From positions 124,001 to 188,000 of the forward strand of contig NZ_JACIDR010000003.1 of NCBI RefSeq assembly GCF_014196425.1: a stretch of 64,000 nucleotides of DNA, given 5' to 3'. Shown piece by piece: positions 38,678 through 48,203 of the stretch (position 1 is its first letter; each line of letters starts with the position of its first letter). Both the position numbers and the translations under genes were made by a program. The stretch comes from Hansschlegelia beijingensis (GTDB lineage: Bacteria; Pseudomonadota; Alphaproteobacteria; Rhizobiales; Methylopilaceae). The notes below the pieces were generated by a model. That model did no database searches, was not told the origin of the DNA, and saw nothing but the letters and a program-made list of their open reading frames with translations.

Positions 38678-39154
38678 ATGAAGCCGACCGCCGCCTTCGC
38701 CCTTCTGGCCGTCCTGGCCTCGACCGCCGCAGCCGTCGCGGCCGCGCCGCCGAAGCGCGCGCCGGGGCTGTGGGAGACCACGACGATCACCAATGCGGGC
38801 AGGAGCGGCGCGCGCGAATGCGTCGACGCCGCGACCGACCGGCTGGTGCGGCAGGCGATGGCCGGCCAGAGCTGCCGCAACGACGATTTTCGGGAGACGC
38901 CCGAGGGCTATGTGGCGGGGGCGATCTGCAAGGCCGGCGGCATGACGGTCGACAACAAGATCGTGGTGACCGGCGATTTCGCCACCTGGGCGCGGGCCGA
39001 GGCGACCAGCACGCTGAGCGGGCTCGATGGCGGCGGCCGCCGGTTCTCGACCACGATCGAGGCCCGCCGGCTCGGCGACTGCGCGCCGGGCCAGCGGCCG
39101 GGCGACGTGATCCTGCCGAACGGCACGGTGATCAACGTCGGCCCGGCGCGATGA
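38678..39154 (+). CDS. DUF3617-like exported protein
   Basis: 158 residues with an N-terminal signal peptide (about 1-22, [18 protein letters not shown]). The mature part begins [15 protein letters not shown], which resembles the 'PGLWE' opening of DUF3617 proteins, and has the family's paired cysteines (ARECVD, QSCRND, AICKAG, LGDCAPG). Function is unknown. Confidence 0.72.
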   Translation: MKPTAAFALLAVLASTAAAVAAAPPKRAPGLWETTTITNAGRSGARECVDAATDRLVRQAMAGQSCRNDDFRETPEGYVAGAICKAGGMTVDNKIVVTGDFATWARAEATSTLSGLDGGGRRFSTTIEARRLGDCAPGQRPGDVILPNGTVINVGPAR

Positions 39155-39167
39155 CCTGGCGGCTCGG

Positions 39168-39356
39168 TCAGGCGTTGCGGTTGGCGGGGTCGCGGGCTTC
39201 CTGGTCGTAGACCCGGTCGGTGGCGCGCTCGGACACGCCCTTCTCCTGCGGCGTCATCCGGCGGTTGCGGATCATCGCATAGGCGATCACGATTCCCAGG
39301 ATGACCACGCCGACCACGGTCATCAGGCCCCAAAGGTCTCCGGCTCCGTTGGCCAT
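39168..39356 (-). CDS. Small single-span membrane protein
   Basis: 62 residues: one membrane helix ([19 protein letters not shown]) followed by a basic/acidic tail ([21 protein letters not shown]). GGAG lies about 6 bases before the ATG. Similar small proteins are common in this group, but I cannot assign a function. It converges on the DUF3617-like gene. Confidence 0.7.
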   Translation of the reverse strand: MANGAGDLWGLMTVVGVVILGIVIAYAMIRNRRMTPQEKGVSERATDRVYDQEARDPANRNA

Positions 39357-39497
39357 GCGATCTCCTCCAAGCTGCTGCCGCCCGCGGCGGCCTTCGTCTT
39401 ACAAGGCGCGGCGGAGACGAGTGGTTCCGTAACGGCGCCGCGACATGCCGGCCGGGCGCGCTATAAGCGCCCCGAACGAACCGATGAGGAGACACGG

Positions 39498-39926
39498 ATG
39501 AACTTCGCGCTCGCAAGCCTCGCCGCCGCGGCGGGCCTCCTGGCCATGGCGGTCGCCCCCGCCGCCGCCCAGCAGGCCACCACCACGCCCTCCGGCCTCA
39601 AGATCGTCGAGACGCAGGTCGGCTCCGGCGCGCCCGCCAAGGTCGGCAACGCGGTCAGGGTGCACTACACGGGCTGGCTGGAAGAGGGCGGCCAGAAGGG
39701 CAAGAAGTTCGATTCCTCGGTCGACCGCGGCCAGCCCTTCACGTTCCGGCTCGGCGTCGGCAACGTCATCCCCGGCTGGGACGAGGGCGTGGCGGGCATG
39801 AAGGTCGGCGGCAAGCGCACGCTGATCATCCCGCCGGAGCTCGGCTATGGCGCGCAGGGCGCCGGCGGCGTCATCCCGCCGAACGCCACGCTGATCTTCG
39901 ACGTCGAGCTGCTCGACGCCAAATAG
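39498..39926 (+). CDS. FKBP-type peptidyl-prolyl isomerase, exported
   Basis: 142 residues with a signal peptide ending near PAAAQQAT. The FKBP domain has [57 protein letters not shown] and [15 protein letters not shown], all standard FKBP active-site segments. It is probably a periplasmic folding catalyst. It ends 2 bases from the convergent membrane protein gene. Confidence 0.95.
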   Translation: MNFALASLAAAAGLLAMAVAPAAAQQATTTPSGLKIVETQVGSGAPAKVGNAVRVHYTGWLEEGGQKGKKFDSSVDRGQPFTFRLGVGNVIPGWDEGVAGMKVGGKRTLIIPPELGYGAQGAGGVIPPNATLIFDVELLDAK

Positions 39927-39928
39927 GC

Positions 39929-40327
39929 TCAGTCGTCGTCGGACAGGGCGACGGCGCACAGCACGTCGATCACGGTGACGGCGGCCACCACGGCGACCGC
40001 CGCCATCGCGGCGTCGCGCTTCGGGTTGCGGCGGGAGAGCGCCGGACCGAGCGCCCAGAAGTCCATGACGTCGCCCGCGACGCGGGCCCACACGGCGAGC
40101 GAGCGGCCAAGCCGGCTGCGCGTTCCGAAGATGCCGATCCCGGCCGCGACCTCGCGCATCCCGAGGCCGCGCAGCAGCGTGCGGCTGCGCGGCAGGCCGA
40201 TCGAGCGCGCGAGCGCGCCGGGGCTCGCGAGCTCGACCGCGCCGAGGCCGAGCGAGAGCCAGCCGAGCGCGGTGGAGAGGCGCTCGGCCTGCGGGCGGGT
40301 CGGGACGAGAACGGCTGGCAACTGCAT
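39929..40327 (-). CDS. Hypothetical membrane protein
   Basis: 132 residues with hydrophobic segments at about 20-45 and 105-128 and a conserved-looking middle (SRTLLRGLGMREVAAGIGIF, then WARVAGDVMDFWALG). The pattern resembles the N-terminal membrane part of some cyclase/dehydrase-like proteins, but I cannot name a family with confidence. Confidence 0.65.
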   Translation of the reverse strand: MQLPAVLVPTRPQAERLSTALGWLSLGLGAVELASPGALARSIGLPRSRTLLRGLGMREVAAGIGIFGTRSRLGRSLAVWARVAGDVMDFWALGPALSRRNPKRDAAMAAVAVVAAVTVIDVLCAVALSDDD

Positions 40328-40447
40328 GGGGCGTGATCCTGCTTGGGGGCTCCGCCTTGGTTTGGCGCGCCGGATGGCGCCGTCCAGCCCTCGCGGCGCG
40401 CGCCGGCCGCCCTATACCTCCGGCTCCGGCGTGTCCCCGGAGCCTTC

Positions 40448-41389
40448 ATGTCTGCGCATGGATCGCCGACCGTCATCTACGCCGCGCTGGCCGGCAACCT
40501 CGCGATCGCCGTCACCAAGTTCGCGGCCGCGCTCTGGACCGGCTCGAGCGCCATGCTGTCGGAAGGCGTGCACTCGCTCGTCGACACCGCCAATCAGGGG
40601 CTGCTGCTGCTCGGGCTGAAGCGGGCCGCCCGTCCGGCCAGCGTCCGGCATCCCTTCGGCCACGGCATCGAGATCTATTTCTGGGCCTTCGTGGTGGCGA
40701 TGCTGATCTTCGCCCTCGGCGGCGCGGTGTCGATCTACGAGGGGATCCACAAGCTCGCCGATCCGCGCCCGATGGAGGACGCCTGGGTGGCGTTCGCGAC
40801 GCTCATCATCAGCATGGTGATCGAGGCGCTGTCGTTCCGGGTCGCCTATCGCGAGCTGCGCTCCGCCTACCCGGACATCTCGGCCTGGCAGGCGATCCGC
40901 CGGAGCAAGGACCCGAGCGTGTTCGCGGTGCTGTGCGAGGACGCGGCCGCGCTCGTGGGCCTCGCGATCGCGCTGGTCTCCGTTGGCGCGGCCTACGCGT
41001 TCGACGCCCCGGCCTTCGACGCGGCCGGCTCGATCGCCATCGGCCTCGTGCTGGTGCTGGTCGCGATCTTCCTGTCGCGCGAGACGCTGAGCCTCATCAC
41101 CGGCGAGGCGGCCTCTCCGGAGACCCGCGAGGAGGTGCGGCGCATCCTGCTCGCCGATCCAAGGGTGGCCGCGGCGCCGGAGCTGCTGACGATGCATCTC
41201 GGCCCAAGCGAAATCCTGCTCGCGGCCTCGATCGACATCCGCGACGATCTCGACGGCGCGGCGGTGGAGCAGACGGCGCGCGACCTCGCCGCCCGGATCG
41301 AGGCGGCGCATCCGGAGATCACGCGGGTATTCCTGAGGCCTATCCCGCTCCGCGACGCGGCGACCGCCCCGAAAGCCGGGGCGGCGTGA
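40448..41389 (+). CDS. Cation diffusion facilitator transporter
   Basis: CDF-family metal/proton antiporter, 313 residues, with about six membrane helices and a cytoplasmic C-terminal domain. The motif SEGVHSLVDTANQG in helix 2 carries the metal-site acidic residue and Asp, and the matching site in helix 5 is CEDAAALVGLAIAL. PFGHGIEIYFWAF is typical of the Zn/Co/Fe-type CDF proteins. ATG 40448 is chosen over an upstream frame start. The metal is not determined. Confidence 0.92.
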   Translation: MSAHGSPTVIYAALAGNLAIAVTKFAAALWTGSSAMLSEGVHSLVDTANQGLLLLGLKRAARPASVRHPFGHGIEIYFWAFVVAMLIFALGGAVSIYEGIHKLADPRPMEDAWVAFATLIISMVIEALSFRVAYRELRSAYPDISAWQAIRRSKDPSVFAVLCEDAAALVGLAIALVSVGAAYAFDAPAFDAAGSIAIGLVLVLVAIFLSRETLSLITGEAASPETREEVRRILLADPRVAAAPELLTMHLGPSEILLAASIDIRDDLDGAAVEQTARDLAARIEAAHPEITRVFLRPIPLRDAATAPKAGAA

Positions 41390-43099
41390 TCACTGGACGC
41401 TCTGCGGCGCGACGCTCTGCAGGTTCTCGGCGGTCTGGTTGTTGAGCGACTGCAGCAGGGCCCGGATGAAGGGCCGCGCTTCGAGAGCCACGTCCAGGAT
41501 GCCCCCGGTGTTCACCGTGGTGCGCGACTTCGGGACCGACAGGGCGCTCTCCCAGCCCCGGGTGTCGACGAGCGGGTAGATCGTGTAGCCGAGCATGGGG
41601 ACGCCTTCCTGCATGGTCTGCGCAAGCTCCAGCAGCAGTTGCGCGTGCCAGCGGGCGCCGTAGGCGTAGAACGGCGTCCCGGTCTCGCCGATCATCATCG
41701 GCAGGCCGTAGCGATTGTAGTAGTCGATGATCAGCGGATAGAGCCCCCGGCGCGCGCCGTCCTGCATCTGCGCCGCGTAGAGTTGCGGCTCCGGGTTGAG
41801 CCAGGCGCCCTTCGGGTCGACGTCCTCGTTGTGGGCGTAATAGTCGGCCGCGAACACCGTGTCGGTCTTCATCGTGACGCCGAAGTCCCGGGCGAGCGCG
41901 AGATGCAGGTCGCGCAGCTCGGTCAGAAGCTCCAGCAGACGGGTCCGGCGGGCCTCGCGCTCCGGCAGGCTGTGGGTCGACAGCACATAGGCCCCGACCA
42001 GCCAGTCGAGCGAGGTCTTCTGCGCCGCCTGCGTTCGGCGGACGCGGCGGTCGAGCGCCGCAAGGGGGGTGTTGGCGAGGGTCTCGAGGTCGGCGTTCAG
42101 CAGCCAGCTCTGGCCGAGAATGAGATCGCTCGGAATGAACCGCACGAAGCGGTTGAAGTCCGGCCGCCCCGGTTTGTAGACGGCGGCCTCGGTGTGCATG
42201 AACAGCATGCGCTGGCCGGAGCTCTGAAGCTGGCTCTGGATCGCGCTGCGCGCCTTGACCGCCGCCCGCGCCAGCGCGAACGCCCGTTCGATGTAATACT
42301 GCCCGTGCCGCGGGTCTCCCCAGCCCGGGAAGCCGCCGTTCCACATCTCGCTGTTGAAGCCGACGGTGGTCTCCGGCTCGTTGATCAGCGTGACCGCCTT
42401 GATGCTCGCGCCGTAGCGCTCGAACGCGGCCGCCGCGAAACGGGCGAAATAGTCCGGCCATTCCGGATTGAGATAGTAGCTCCTGGACGGGATGGTGCGC
42501 CCTGCGGCGTCCGTCACCCGGAAGCGGTCCTCGATGCCGAAATGGTGGATGTCGAGGCTCAGATTGAGGCCGGCCTTCGCCAGATCGGAGACGAACGCGT
42601 CGTGCTCCGCCCAGCTCGCCGGCTCATCGAGATCGATCTCATGGTTCGAGAGCCCGATCCTGATGTTCACGAGCCCGAGGCTTTGCACTTCCGAGATCAG
42701 CTTCGCCCGCTGGTCCGGATCGAACAGGCCCTGATCCCTGAGCGAGTTCCAGCGGTAGCCCTCGTCCCGGGTGAGCGGGTTCGCGGTCTCGATCCCGCTC
42801 CACAGCAGGCTGTTCGGAGCGTTCCCGCCGATCATCGCGGAATAGAGCGAGATGGTGGCGTCGGCGCGCGCCTGCTCGCTCGGCGTCAGCTCGCGGCGGA
42901 TCCGGGCGGGCAGCTCGAGCGGGACGGGCGCGCTGAAGTTCTCCGCGTCGTCGCCGACCGAGACCGTGTGGATCTGGAGCTGCTTCTGCGAGGCCCAGTC
43001 GACCAGCCAGGATTGCTGCGCCATCGAGGGCGCCACGCAGAGGCCGGCCAGAAGCCAGCCTGCGGCGACGCGCGAAAAGATCGTCCGTGCCCGCGCCAA
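41390..43099 (-). CDS. Exported clan GH-A (GH1-like) glycoside hydrolase
   Basis: 569 residues with a signal peptide (LLAGLCVAPSMAQQ). A TIM-barrel glycosidase is suggested by VTLINEPETT, with the acid/base Glu in the Asn-Glu-Pro motif, and by MMIGETGTPF, with a candidate nucleophile Glu at the end of a later strand; LNLSLDIHHFG is an earlier strand. The family number is uncertain (GH1-like or GH5-like). The start is TTG 43099 with AAGGGG upstream. It has no sugar-uptake neighbours. Confidence 0.75.
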   Translation of the reverse strand: MARARTIFSRVAAGWLLAGLCVAPSMAQQSWLVDWASQKQLQIHTVSVGDDAENFSAPVPLELPARIRRELTPSEQARADATISLYSAMIGGNAPNSLLWSGIETANPLTRDEGYRWNSLRDQGLFDPDQRAKLISEVQSLGLVNIRIGLSNHEIDLDEPASWAEHDAFVSDLAKAGLNLSLDIHHFGIEDRFRVTDAAGRTIPSRSYYLNPEWPDYFARFAAAAFERYGASIKAVTLINEPETTVGFNSEMWNGGFPGWGDPRHGQYYIERAFALARAAVKARSAIQSQLQSSGQRMLFMHTEAAVYKPGRPDFNRFVRFIPSDLILGQSWLLNADLETLANTPLAALDRRVRRTQAAQKTSLDWLVGAYVLSTHSLPEREARRTRLLELLTELRDLHLALARDFGVTMKTDTVFAADYYAHNEDVDPKGAWLNPEPQLYAAQMQDGARRGLYPLIIDYYNRYGLPMMIGETGTPFYAYGARWHAQLLLELAQTMQEGVPMLGYTIYPLVDTRGWESALSVPKSRTTVNTGGILDVALEARPFIRALLQSLNNQTAENLQSVAPQSVQ

Positions 43100-43371
43100 T
43101 AGGTCCCCTTCGCGCTTGCGATATGATTCGTCGCAGACGCGAAGACTTACCGTGTCAGCCCGTCGCGGGAAGGCCGAAAATGACCGGAGTCACGCGCTTG
43201 TGCGGTAGCGGGCGACCCTGCGCGCCGCCCCGAACGCGCCATTTCGCAGGCCACGCCGGGTCTCCGCGTCTCGCGTTCCGCAATTCCGCCCGGCTTGTGG
43301 GGTCCGCTCGCGAGGTTCATGTTGCGCGCCACGCTGCTTCGCGCAGCGCTGCCCCGGAGGACCGGATCTAC

Positions 43372-45402
43372 GTGACCTTGCTTAAGCGGCGCGTCGCGCC
43401 TTTCGCCGTGGTGGCCGCGCTGGTGGCCGCTGGTCCCGCCGTCTCCTCGCCGGCCTCCGAGGTGGAGCTCGCGGCGTCGCGCAGCTCTCTCGCCGGCAAC
43501 TATCTCGCTGGGCGCATCGCCGGCTCCGAACGCGACGCCGCTTCGGCCGCGGCCTATTTCAGGGCCGCGCTGCGCGCTGACCCGAAAAACCCGGAGCTCC
43601 TCGAGCGCACCTTTCTGCTGACGCTCGTCGAGGGCGACGCGGAGGGCGCGATGCGGCTCGCCGAACGGCTCGTGGCCAAGGATCCGAGCAACCGCATGGC
43701 GCGGCTCGCGCTGGCGGTGAGGGGGATCAAGACCCACAACTACGCGGCCGCGCGTCGCCAGCTGACGCAGAGCGCCAAGGGGCCGCTCGCCGAGCTGACC
43801 GATCATCTGCTGACGGCCTGGGCGTGGCTCGGCTCCGACCAGACCGGCAAGGCGCTCGCCAGCATCGACAAGCTGCAGGGCGCGGACTTCTTCGGCACCT
43901 TCCGCGACTATCACGCCGCGCTCGTCGCGGATCTCGGCGGACGGCGCGAGGAAGCGAAGAAGCGTTTCGACGCGGCCCTGTCCGGAGACGGCAGCGCGCT
44001 GCGCATCGTGCAGGCCGCCGCCCTGTTCCGGGCCCGGAACGGCGACAAGGACGGCGCGCTCAAGCTGCTCGCGGATTTCGAGAAGGTCGCCCCGCGCCAT
44101 CCGCTGATCCGGGAAGCCCGCACCGCGGTCCAGAACGGCGGCGATCTGCGGCGTCCGATCGCCGACGTCAGCGACGGCGTGGCCGAGGTGCTCTACGGGA
44201 TCGGAGGCGCGCTCGCGCGCCAGGGGGGCGAGGATCTGTCGCTCGTCTACCTCCAGCTCGCCCTCTACGCCGAGCCCAACCACGCGATGGCGCTCGTCAC
44301 GCTGGCGGACCTCTACGACCAGCTGAACCAGTACCAGCAGGCGATCGACGCCTATGCGCGGGTTCCGGCCTCGTCGCCGCTCAAGCGCAACGCCGAAATC
44401 CAGAGCGCGATGGATCTCGACCGCCTCGACAAGACGGAAGAGGCCAAGAGCAAGCTCGCCAAGCTGATCGCAGCCGATCCGACCGACCAGGAGGCGATCA
44501 TCGCGCTCGGCAACATCGAGCGCGGGCGCGAGCAATTCGCGGAGGCGGCGGAGACCTATTCGCGCGCCGTCGCGCTGATCGAGGCGCCGCTCGCCAGCGC
44601 AGGTGAGGCGCCGGGCAGGGCCGCGGAGCCGACCAGCTATGTGGTGAAGGGCGGCGAGACGCTCCCTGACATCGCCAAGGAGGTCTACGGCGATCGCAAC
44701 CGCTGGCGCGAGCTCGCGGATTTCAACCGGACGCCCGAAGCCGAACGCGCGAATGGCGGTCCGCTCGCGAAGTCGAACGAGCTGAAGCCGGGCCAGAAGC
44801 TGCTGCTGCCGCCGCGGCAGGCGAGCAATCCCTCGGACGAGCAGAAGGCCGCAGCCGCCGACGCGGCGGCGAAGCCGAGCGCGGCCAACTGGTCGCTCTA
44901 CTATGTCCGGGGCATCGCCTATGAGCGTTCGAAGCAGTGGCCGAAGGCCGAGGCCGACCTGAAGAAGGCGCTGGAGCTCTCCCCCGACCAGCCGCTGGTG
45001 ATGAACTACCTCGGCTATTCCTGGATCGACCAGGGCATCAACCTCGAGGAGGGCATGAAGCTCATCAAGCGGGCGGTCGAGCTGAAGCCGGATGACGGTT
45101 ACATCGTCGACAGCCTGGGGTGGGCCTATTACCGCCTCGGCAAGCTCGATGACGCGGTGCGCGAGCTCGAGCGGGCGGTGGAGCTTCGCCCGCAGGATCC
45201 GGTGATGAACGACCATCTTGGCGACGCCTACTGGCGGGTCGGCCGCAAGCTCGAGGCGCGCTTCCAGTGGAGCCACGCCAAGGACCTCAAGCCGGAGCCG
45301 GCCGAGCTGCCGAAGATCGAGGCCAAGCTGAAGGACGGGCTGCCGGACGAGAAGAAGACCGACGCCTCCGCCGACGCGTCGGACAAGAAGAACGGCGGCT
45401 GA
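43372..45402 (+). CDS. Exported TPR protein with embedded LysM-like segment
   Basis: 676 residues. GTG 43372 begins a signal peptide (LLKRRVAPFAVVAALVAAGP) with GGAGG upstream. TPR repeats cover about residues 40-410 and 500-640. Between them, at about 420-485, lies a LysM-like segment (SYVVKGGETLPDIAKEVYGD, then LKPGQKLLLPP). LysM domains bind peptidoglycan, so the protein may scaffold an envelope complex. The C-terminus is Lys/Asp-rich. A perfect 9-base hairpin follows the stop. Confidence 0.85.
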   Translation: MTLLKRRVAPFAVVAALVAAGPAVSSPASEVELAASRSSLAGNYLAGRIAGSERDAASAAAYFRAALRADPKNPELLERTFLLTLVEGDAEGAMRLAERLVAKDPSNRMARLALAVRGIKTHNYAAARRQLTQSAKGPLAELTDHLLTAWAWLGSDQTGKALASIDKLQGADFFGTFRDYHAALVADLGGRREEAKKRFDAALSGDGSALRIVQAAALFRARNGDKDGALKLLADFEKVAPRHPLIREARTAVQNGGDLRRPIADVSDGVAEVLYGIGGALARQGGEDLSLVYLQLALYAEPNHAMALVTLADLYDQLNQYQQAIDAYARVPASSPLKRNAEIQSAMDLDRLDKTEEAKSKLAKLIAADPTDQEAIIALGNIERGREQFAEAAETYSRAVALIEAPLASAGEAPGRAAEPTSYVVKGGETLPDIAKEVYGDRNRWRELADFNRTPEAERANGGPLAKSNELKPGQKLLLPPRQASNPSDEQKAAAADAAAKPSAANWSLYYVRGIAYERSKQWPKAEADLKKALELSPDQPLVMNYLGYSWIDQGINLEEGMKLIKRAVELKPDDGYIVDSLGWAYYRLGKLDDAVRELERAVELRPQDPVMNDHLGDAYWRVGRKLEARFQWSHAKDLKPEPAELPKIEAKLKDGLPDEKKTDASADASDKKNGG

Positions 45403-45408
45403 CCTCGC

Positions 45409-45430
45409 GCCGCCGCGCTTACGCGGCGGC
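45409..45430 (+). terminator. Hairpin between the TPR gene and ispE
   Basis: GCCGCCGCG and CGCGGCGGC form a perfect 9-base stem with loop CTTA, 6 bases after the TPR stop. There is no T run, so it may attenuate or stabilise rather than terminate fully. Confidence 0.4.
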
Positions 45431-45455
45431 TGCGGCGGTGATACAGGCAGGCGCG

Positions 45456-46316
45456 ATGCTGCTTCGCGCCCGCGCCCCCGCCAAGGTCAATCTGACGCTC
45501 CACGTCCTCGGGCGGCGGCTCGACGGCTTTCATGAGCTCGACAGCCTCGTCGCTTTCGCGGGCTGCGCGGCCGACGCGCTGACGCTGGAGCCGGATGGCC
45601 CGCTGTCGCTCGCGGTCGAGGGGCCGTTCTCCGACGCGGCGGGGCCGACCGACGACAATCTCGTCCTGAAGGCTGCGCGCGAGGCGGCCGCGCGGATCGA
45701 GGGGCTGCGGCTCGGCCGGTTCACGCTGGTCAAGCGGGTGCCGGTGGCGGCCGGGATCGGCGGCGGCTCGGCGGACGCCGGCGCGGCGCTCCGGCTGCTC
45801 TGCGAGGCGAACGGGCTTCCGCATGACGACGCCCGCATCGTCGCCGCCGCGGCGGCGACCGGTTCCGACGTGCCGGCCTGCCTGGAGTCGCGGGCCGCGA
45901 TGATGCGCGGCCGCGGCGAGGGGCTCGCGCCGGTGGACCTGCCGCCGCTCTGCGCCGTGCTGGCGAACCCGCTGAAGCCGTTGTCCACCGTCGCGGTTTA
46001 CCACGGCCTCGGTCTCGCAGCCGGCGAGCGCCTCGGCGGGCCGTCGCCCGAACCCGGCGCGACCTTCGAAGCCGCGGTCGCGGCGATCGCCGCCGGCCGC
46101 AATGATCTCGAGCCGCCCGCCCGCGCGCTGGAGCCCGCGGTCGTCAGGGGCGTGGCCGCGCTATCGGCGGTCGACGACTGCCTGCTGGCGCGCATGTCGG
46201 GCTCCGGCGCGACCGTGTTCGGCCTGTTCGACGACGTACGCGCCGCACGCCGCGCCGCGCGGACGCTGCGCGGCGCCCTTCCGGGGTGGTGGATCCGGCC
46301 CACCCTGCTGCAGTGA
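45456..46316 (+). CDS. ispE: 4-diphosphocytidyl-2-C-methyl-D-erythritol kinase
   Basis: Isoprenoid (MEP) pathway kinase, 286 residues, GHMP family. The motif [16 protein letters not shown] opens the protein, the ATP loop is [20 protein letters not shown], and the C-terminal GHMP motif is [15 protein letters not shown]. It lies between the TPR gene and ynfA, and near a polyprenyl diphosphate synthase on the other strand that uses the pathway's products. Confidence 0.95.
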   Translation: MLLRARAPAKVNLTLHVLGRRLDGFHELDSLVAFAGCAADALTLEPDGPLSLAVEGPFSDAAGPTDDNLVLKAAREAAARIEGLRLGRFTLVKRVPVAAGIGGGSADAGAALRLLCEANGLPHDDARIVAAAAATGSDVPACLESRAAMMRGRGEGLAPVDLPPLCAVLANPLKPLSTVAVYHGLGLAAGERLGGPSPEPGATFEAAVAAIAAGRNDLEPPARALEPAVVRGVAALSAVDDCLLARMSGSGATVFGLFDDVRAARRAARTLRGALPGWWIRPTLLQ

Positions 46317-46326
46317 GGAAGGCGCG

Positions 46327-46642
46327 ATGACGCCTGCGATCTACGTCGCGGCGGCGCTCGCCGAGATCGCCGGCTGCTTCGCCTTCTGGGCCGTGCTGAG
46401 GCAGGGCGCGTCGCCGGCCTGGCTTGCGGCGGGCGTGGCCTCGCTGCTGCTGTTCGCCTGGCTGCTCACCCGGGTCGAGGTCGAGGCGGCGGGGCGGGCC
46501 TACGCGGCCTATGGCGGCGTCTACGTCGCCGCCTCGCTCGCCTGGCTCTGGGCCGTCGAGGACGTCAGGCCCGACCGGTGGGACCTGACGGGCTCCGCGA
46601 TCTGCCGGCGCGGCGGTGGTGCTGTTCGGCCCGCGGGCCTGA
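46327..46642 (+). pseudogene. ynfA: YnfA-family membrane protein, frameshifted near the 3' end
   Basis: YnfA/SMR-like small membrane protein, normally about 108 residues with four helices. The frame from 46327 matches the family through [11 protein letters not shown] (stop of similarity at 46605). The expected end, [11 protein letters not shown] and a stop at 46640-46642, is then found in the next frame, starting at 46607. This fits a net loss of 2 or 5 bases. Read straight through, the frame instead continues to 46878, antisense to the polyprenyl synthase. It may be a real mutation or a sequencing error. Confidence 0.8.
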
Positions 46643-46644
46643 CC

Positions 46645-47664
46645 TCAGTGCGCCCGGGCGGTGACGAAGCCGATGACGTCGAGCAGGGCGCGGGCCTCCG
46701 AGCGGTCCTCGAACAGCGCCAGCGCGTCACGCGCCATCGCGCCGTAGTGCCGGGCGCGGGCGAGCGTGTCCTCGATCGCGCCGTGCTTTCCGAGCAGGCG
46801 GATCGCCTCGGCGAGGTCGGCGTCCTGCGCGTCGCCATCCTCGAGCGTGCGCTTCCAGAACAGGCGCTCCTCGGCTGAGCCGCGCCGATAGGCGAGCACC
46901 ACGGGCAGCGTGATCTTGCCCTCGCGGAAATCGTCGCCGACCTTCTTGCCGAGCTTCGCTTCGCGGCCGCCATAATCGAGCGCGTCGTCCACCAGCTGGA
47001 AGGCGATGCCGAGATTCATGCCGTAGGAGCGGGCGGCCGCCTGCTCGGCGCGCGGCCGGCCGGCGATCACCGGCCCGACCTCGCAGGCGGCGGCGAACAG
47101 CTCTGCCGTCTTGCCGCGCACGACCGCCAGATACTCGTCCTCGGTGGTCGCGGTGTTCTTGGCGGCGGCGAGCTGCATGACCTCGCCCTCGGCGATCACC
47201 GCGGCGGCCTCGGAAAGGATGCGCAGCGCCTCGAGCGAGCCGACCTCGACCATCATCTTGAAGGCCTGGCCGAGCAGGAAGTCGCCCACCAGCACGCTCG
47301 CCTCGTTGCCCCAGAGCATGCGCGCCGCGAGCTTCCCGCGCCGCATCTCGGAGCCGTCGACGACGTCGTCGTGCAGCAGCGTCGCGGTGTGCATGAACTC
47401 GACGGCCGCCGCGAGCTTGACGTCGCCGTCGCCCGAATAGCCGCAGAGCGCCGAGGTCGCGAGGGTCAGCATCGGCCGCAGCCGCTTGCCGCCCGACGAG
47501 ATCAGGTGGTTCGCCACCTCCGGGATCATCACGACCTCGGATCCGGTGCGCGACAGGATGAAGGCGTTGACGCGCTCCATGGCGGGAGCGACGAGCTTGA
47601 GAAGGGGCGCGAGACCGGCGTCAGTCCCGCCGGGGCGCTCCTCTAACGGCACTACAACGCCCAA
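46645..47664 (-). CDS. ispB: Long-chain polyprenyl (octaprenyl/decaprenyl) diphosphate synthase
   Basis: Trans-prenyl transferase of about 339 residues that makes the ubiquinone side chain. The first Asp-rich motif is [15 protein letters not shown] and the second is [20 protein letters not shown] is the substrate-binding region. I chose TTG 47664, which has GGGAG 8 bases upstream; GTG 47652 is an alternative. Chain length cannot be read reliably from the sequence. It converges on ynfA. Confidence 0.92.
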   Translation of the reverse strand: MGVVVPLEERPGGTDAGLAPLLKLVAPAMERVNAFILSRTGSEVVMIPEVANHLISSGGKRLRPMLTLATSALCGYSGDGDVKLAAAVEFMHTATLLHDDVVDGSEMRRGKLAARMLWGNEASVLVGDFLLGQAFKMMVEVGSLEALRILSEAAAVIAEGEVMQLAAAKNTATTEDEYLAVVRGKTAELFAAACEVGPVIAGRPRAEQAAARSYGMNLGIAFQLVDDALDYGGREAKLGKKVGDDFREGKITLPVVLAYRRGSAEERLFWKRTLEDGDAQDADLAEAIRLLGKHGAIEDTLARARHYGAMARDALALFEDRSEARALLDVIGFVTARAH

Positions 47665-47746
47665 TCGGAGCGCTCCCAACTGCCTCGGACCGGGGCGGAC
47701 CGTAGCCACGCCCCTCCGGGGGAGCAAGTCGTAAAACGCCGGCGGT

Positions 47747-47842
47747 TCAGACCGGCAGCACGGCGCGGGCGGCGAGCAGCTTCTGGGAGGCGAACAGCAG
47801 CAGCACGACTGCGACGGCGAGAGCGACCACTTCAGCACGCAT
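47747..47842 (-). CDS. Very small membrane peptide, 31 residues
   Basis: A 31-residue frame starting MRAEVVALAVAVVLLLFASQ and ending in a basic/hydrophobic tail (KLLAARAVLPV). GGAG lies 6 bases before the ATG, and one membrane helix fills most of the peptide. It sits 83 bases upstream of ispB on the same strand. Such single-helix peptides are often real, but coding status is not proven. Confidence 0.5.
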   Translation of the reverse strand: MRAEVVALAVAVVLLLFASQKLLAARAVLPV

Positions 47843-47972
47843 GACGAACTCCGAAGCCCGAACGACCCGGACTTCATGACCGAGGCCGCGGGCCGAAGTT
47901 GGGCCCCGGCGTGGCGATCCCCGCCAAAAGCGTTAAATCCGCTAAACGACCCTCCAACACAGGCGATGGCTC

Positions 47973-48203
47973 TTGCAGGAACTCATCAGAAGCAATGATC
48001 CGGTGCTGTTGTCCTTCGTCCGCGCCCGGCTGGGCGAGGAGGGGATCGAGCCCGTCGTGGTCGACGGGAACATGAGCGTGCTGGAGGGCTCTCTCGGCAT
48101 TCTGGCCAGCCGGGTGCTGGTGGCGGACGAGGATGCGGCCCGGGCGCGCCGGGCGCTGGTGGAGGCCGGCCTCTCCCACGAGCTTCGACCCGAGACGCCG
48201 TGA
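47973..48203 (+). CDS. DUF2007-family protein
   Basis: 76 residues. The pattern ELIRSNDPVLLSFVRARLGE, then EPVVVDGNMSVLEGSLG and RVLVADEDAARARRAL matches the small DUF2007 'putative signal transducing' domain. The start is TTG 47973; no better in-frame start exists. Its stop overlaps the next gene's GTG start (GTGA), so the two are translationally coupled. Confidence 0.8.
   Translation: MQELIRSNDPVLLSFVRARLGEEGIEPVVVDGNMSVLEGSLGILASRVLVADEDAARARRALVEAGLSHELRPETP

Noticed and set aside
46645-46878. Read-through extension of the ynfA frame as a longer protein
   Set aside because: After residue ~93 the translation is simply antisense to the polyprenyl synthase, and the expected YnfA ending is present in the next frame.
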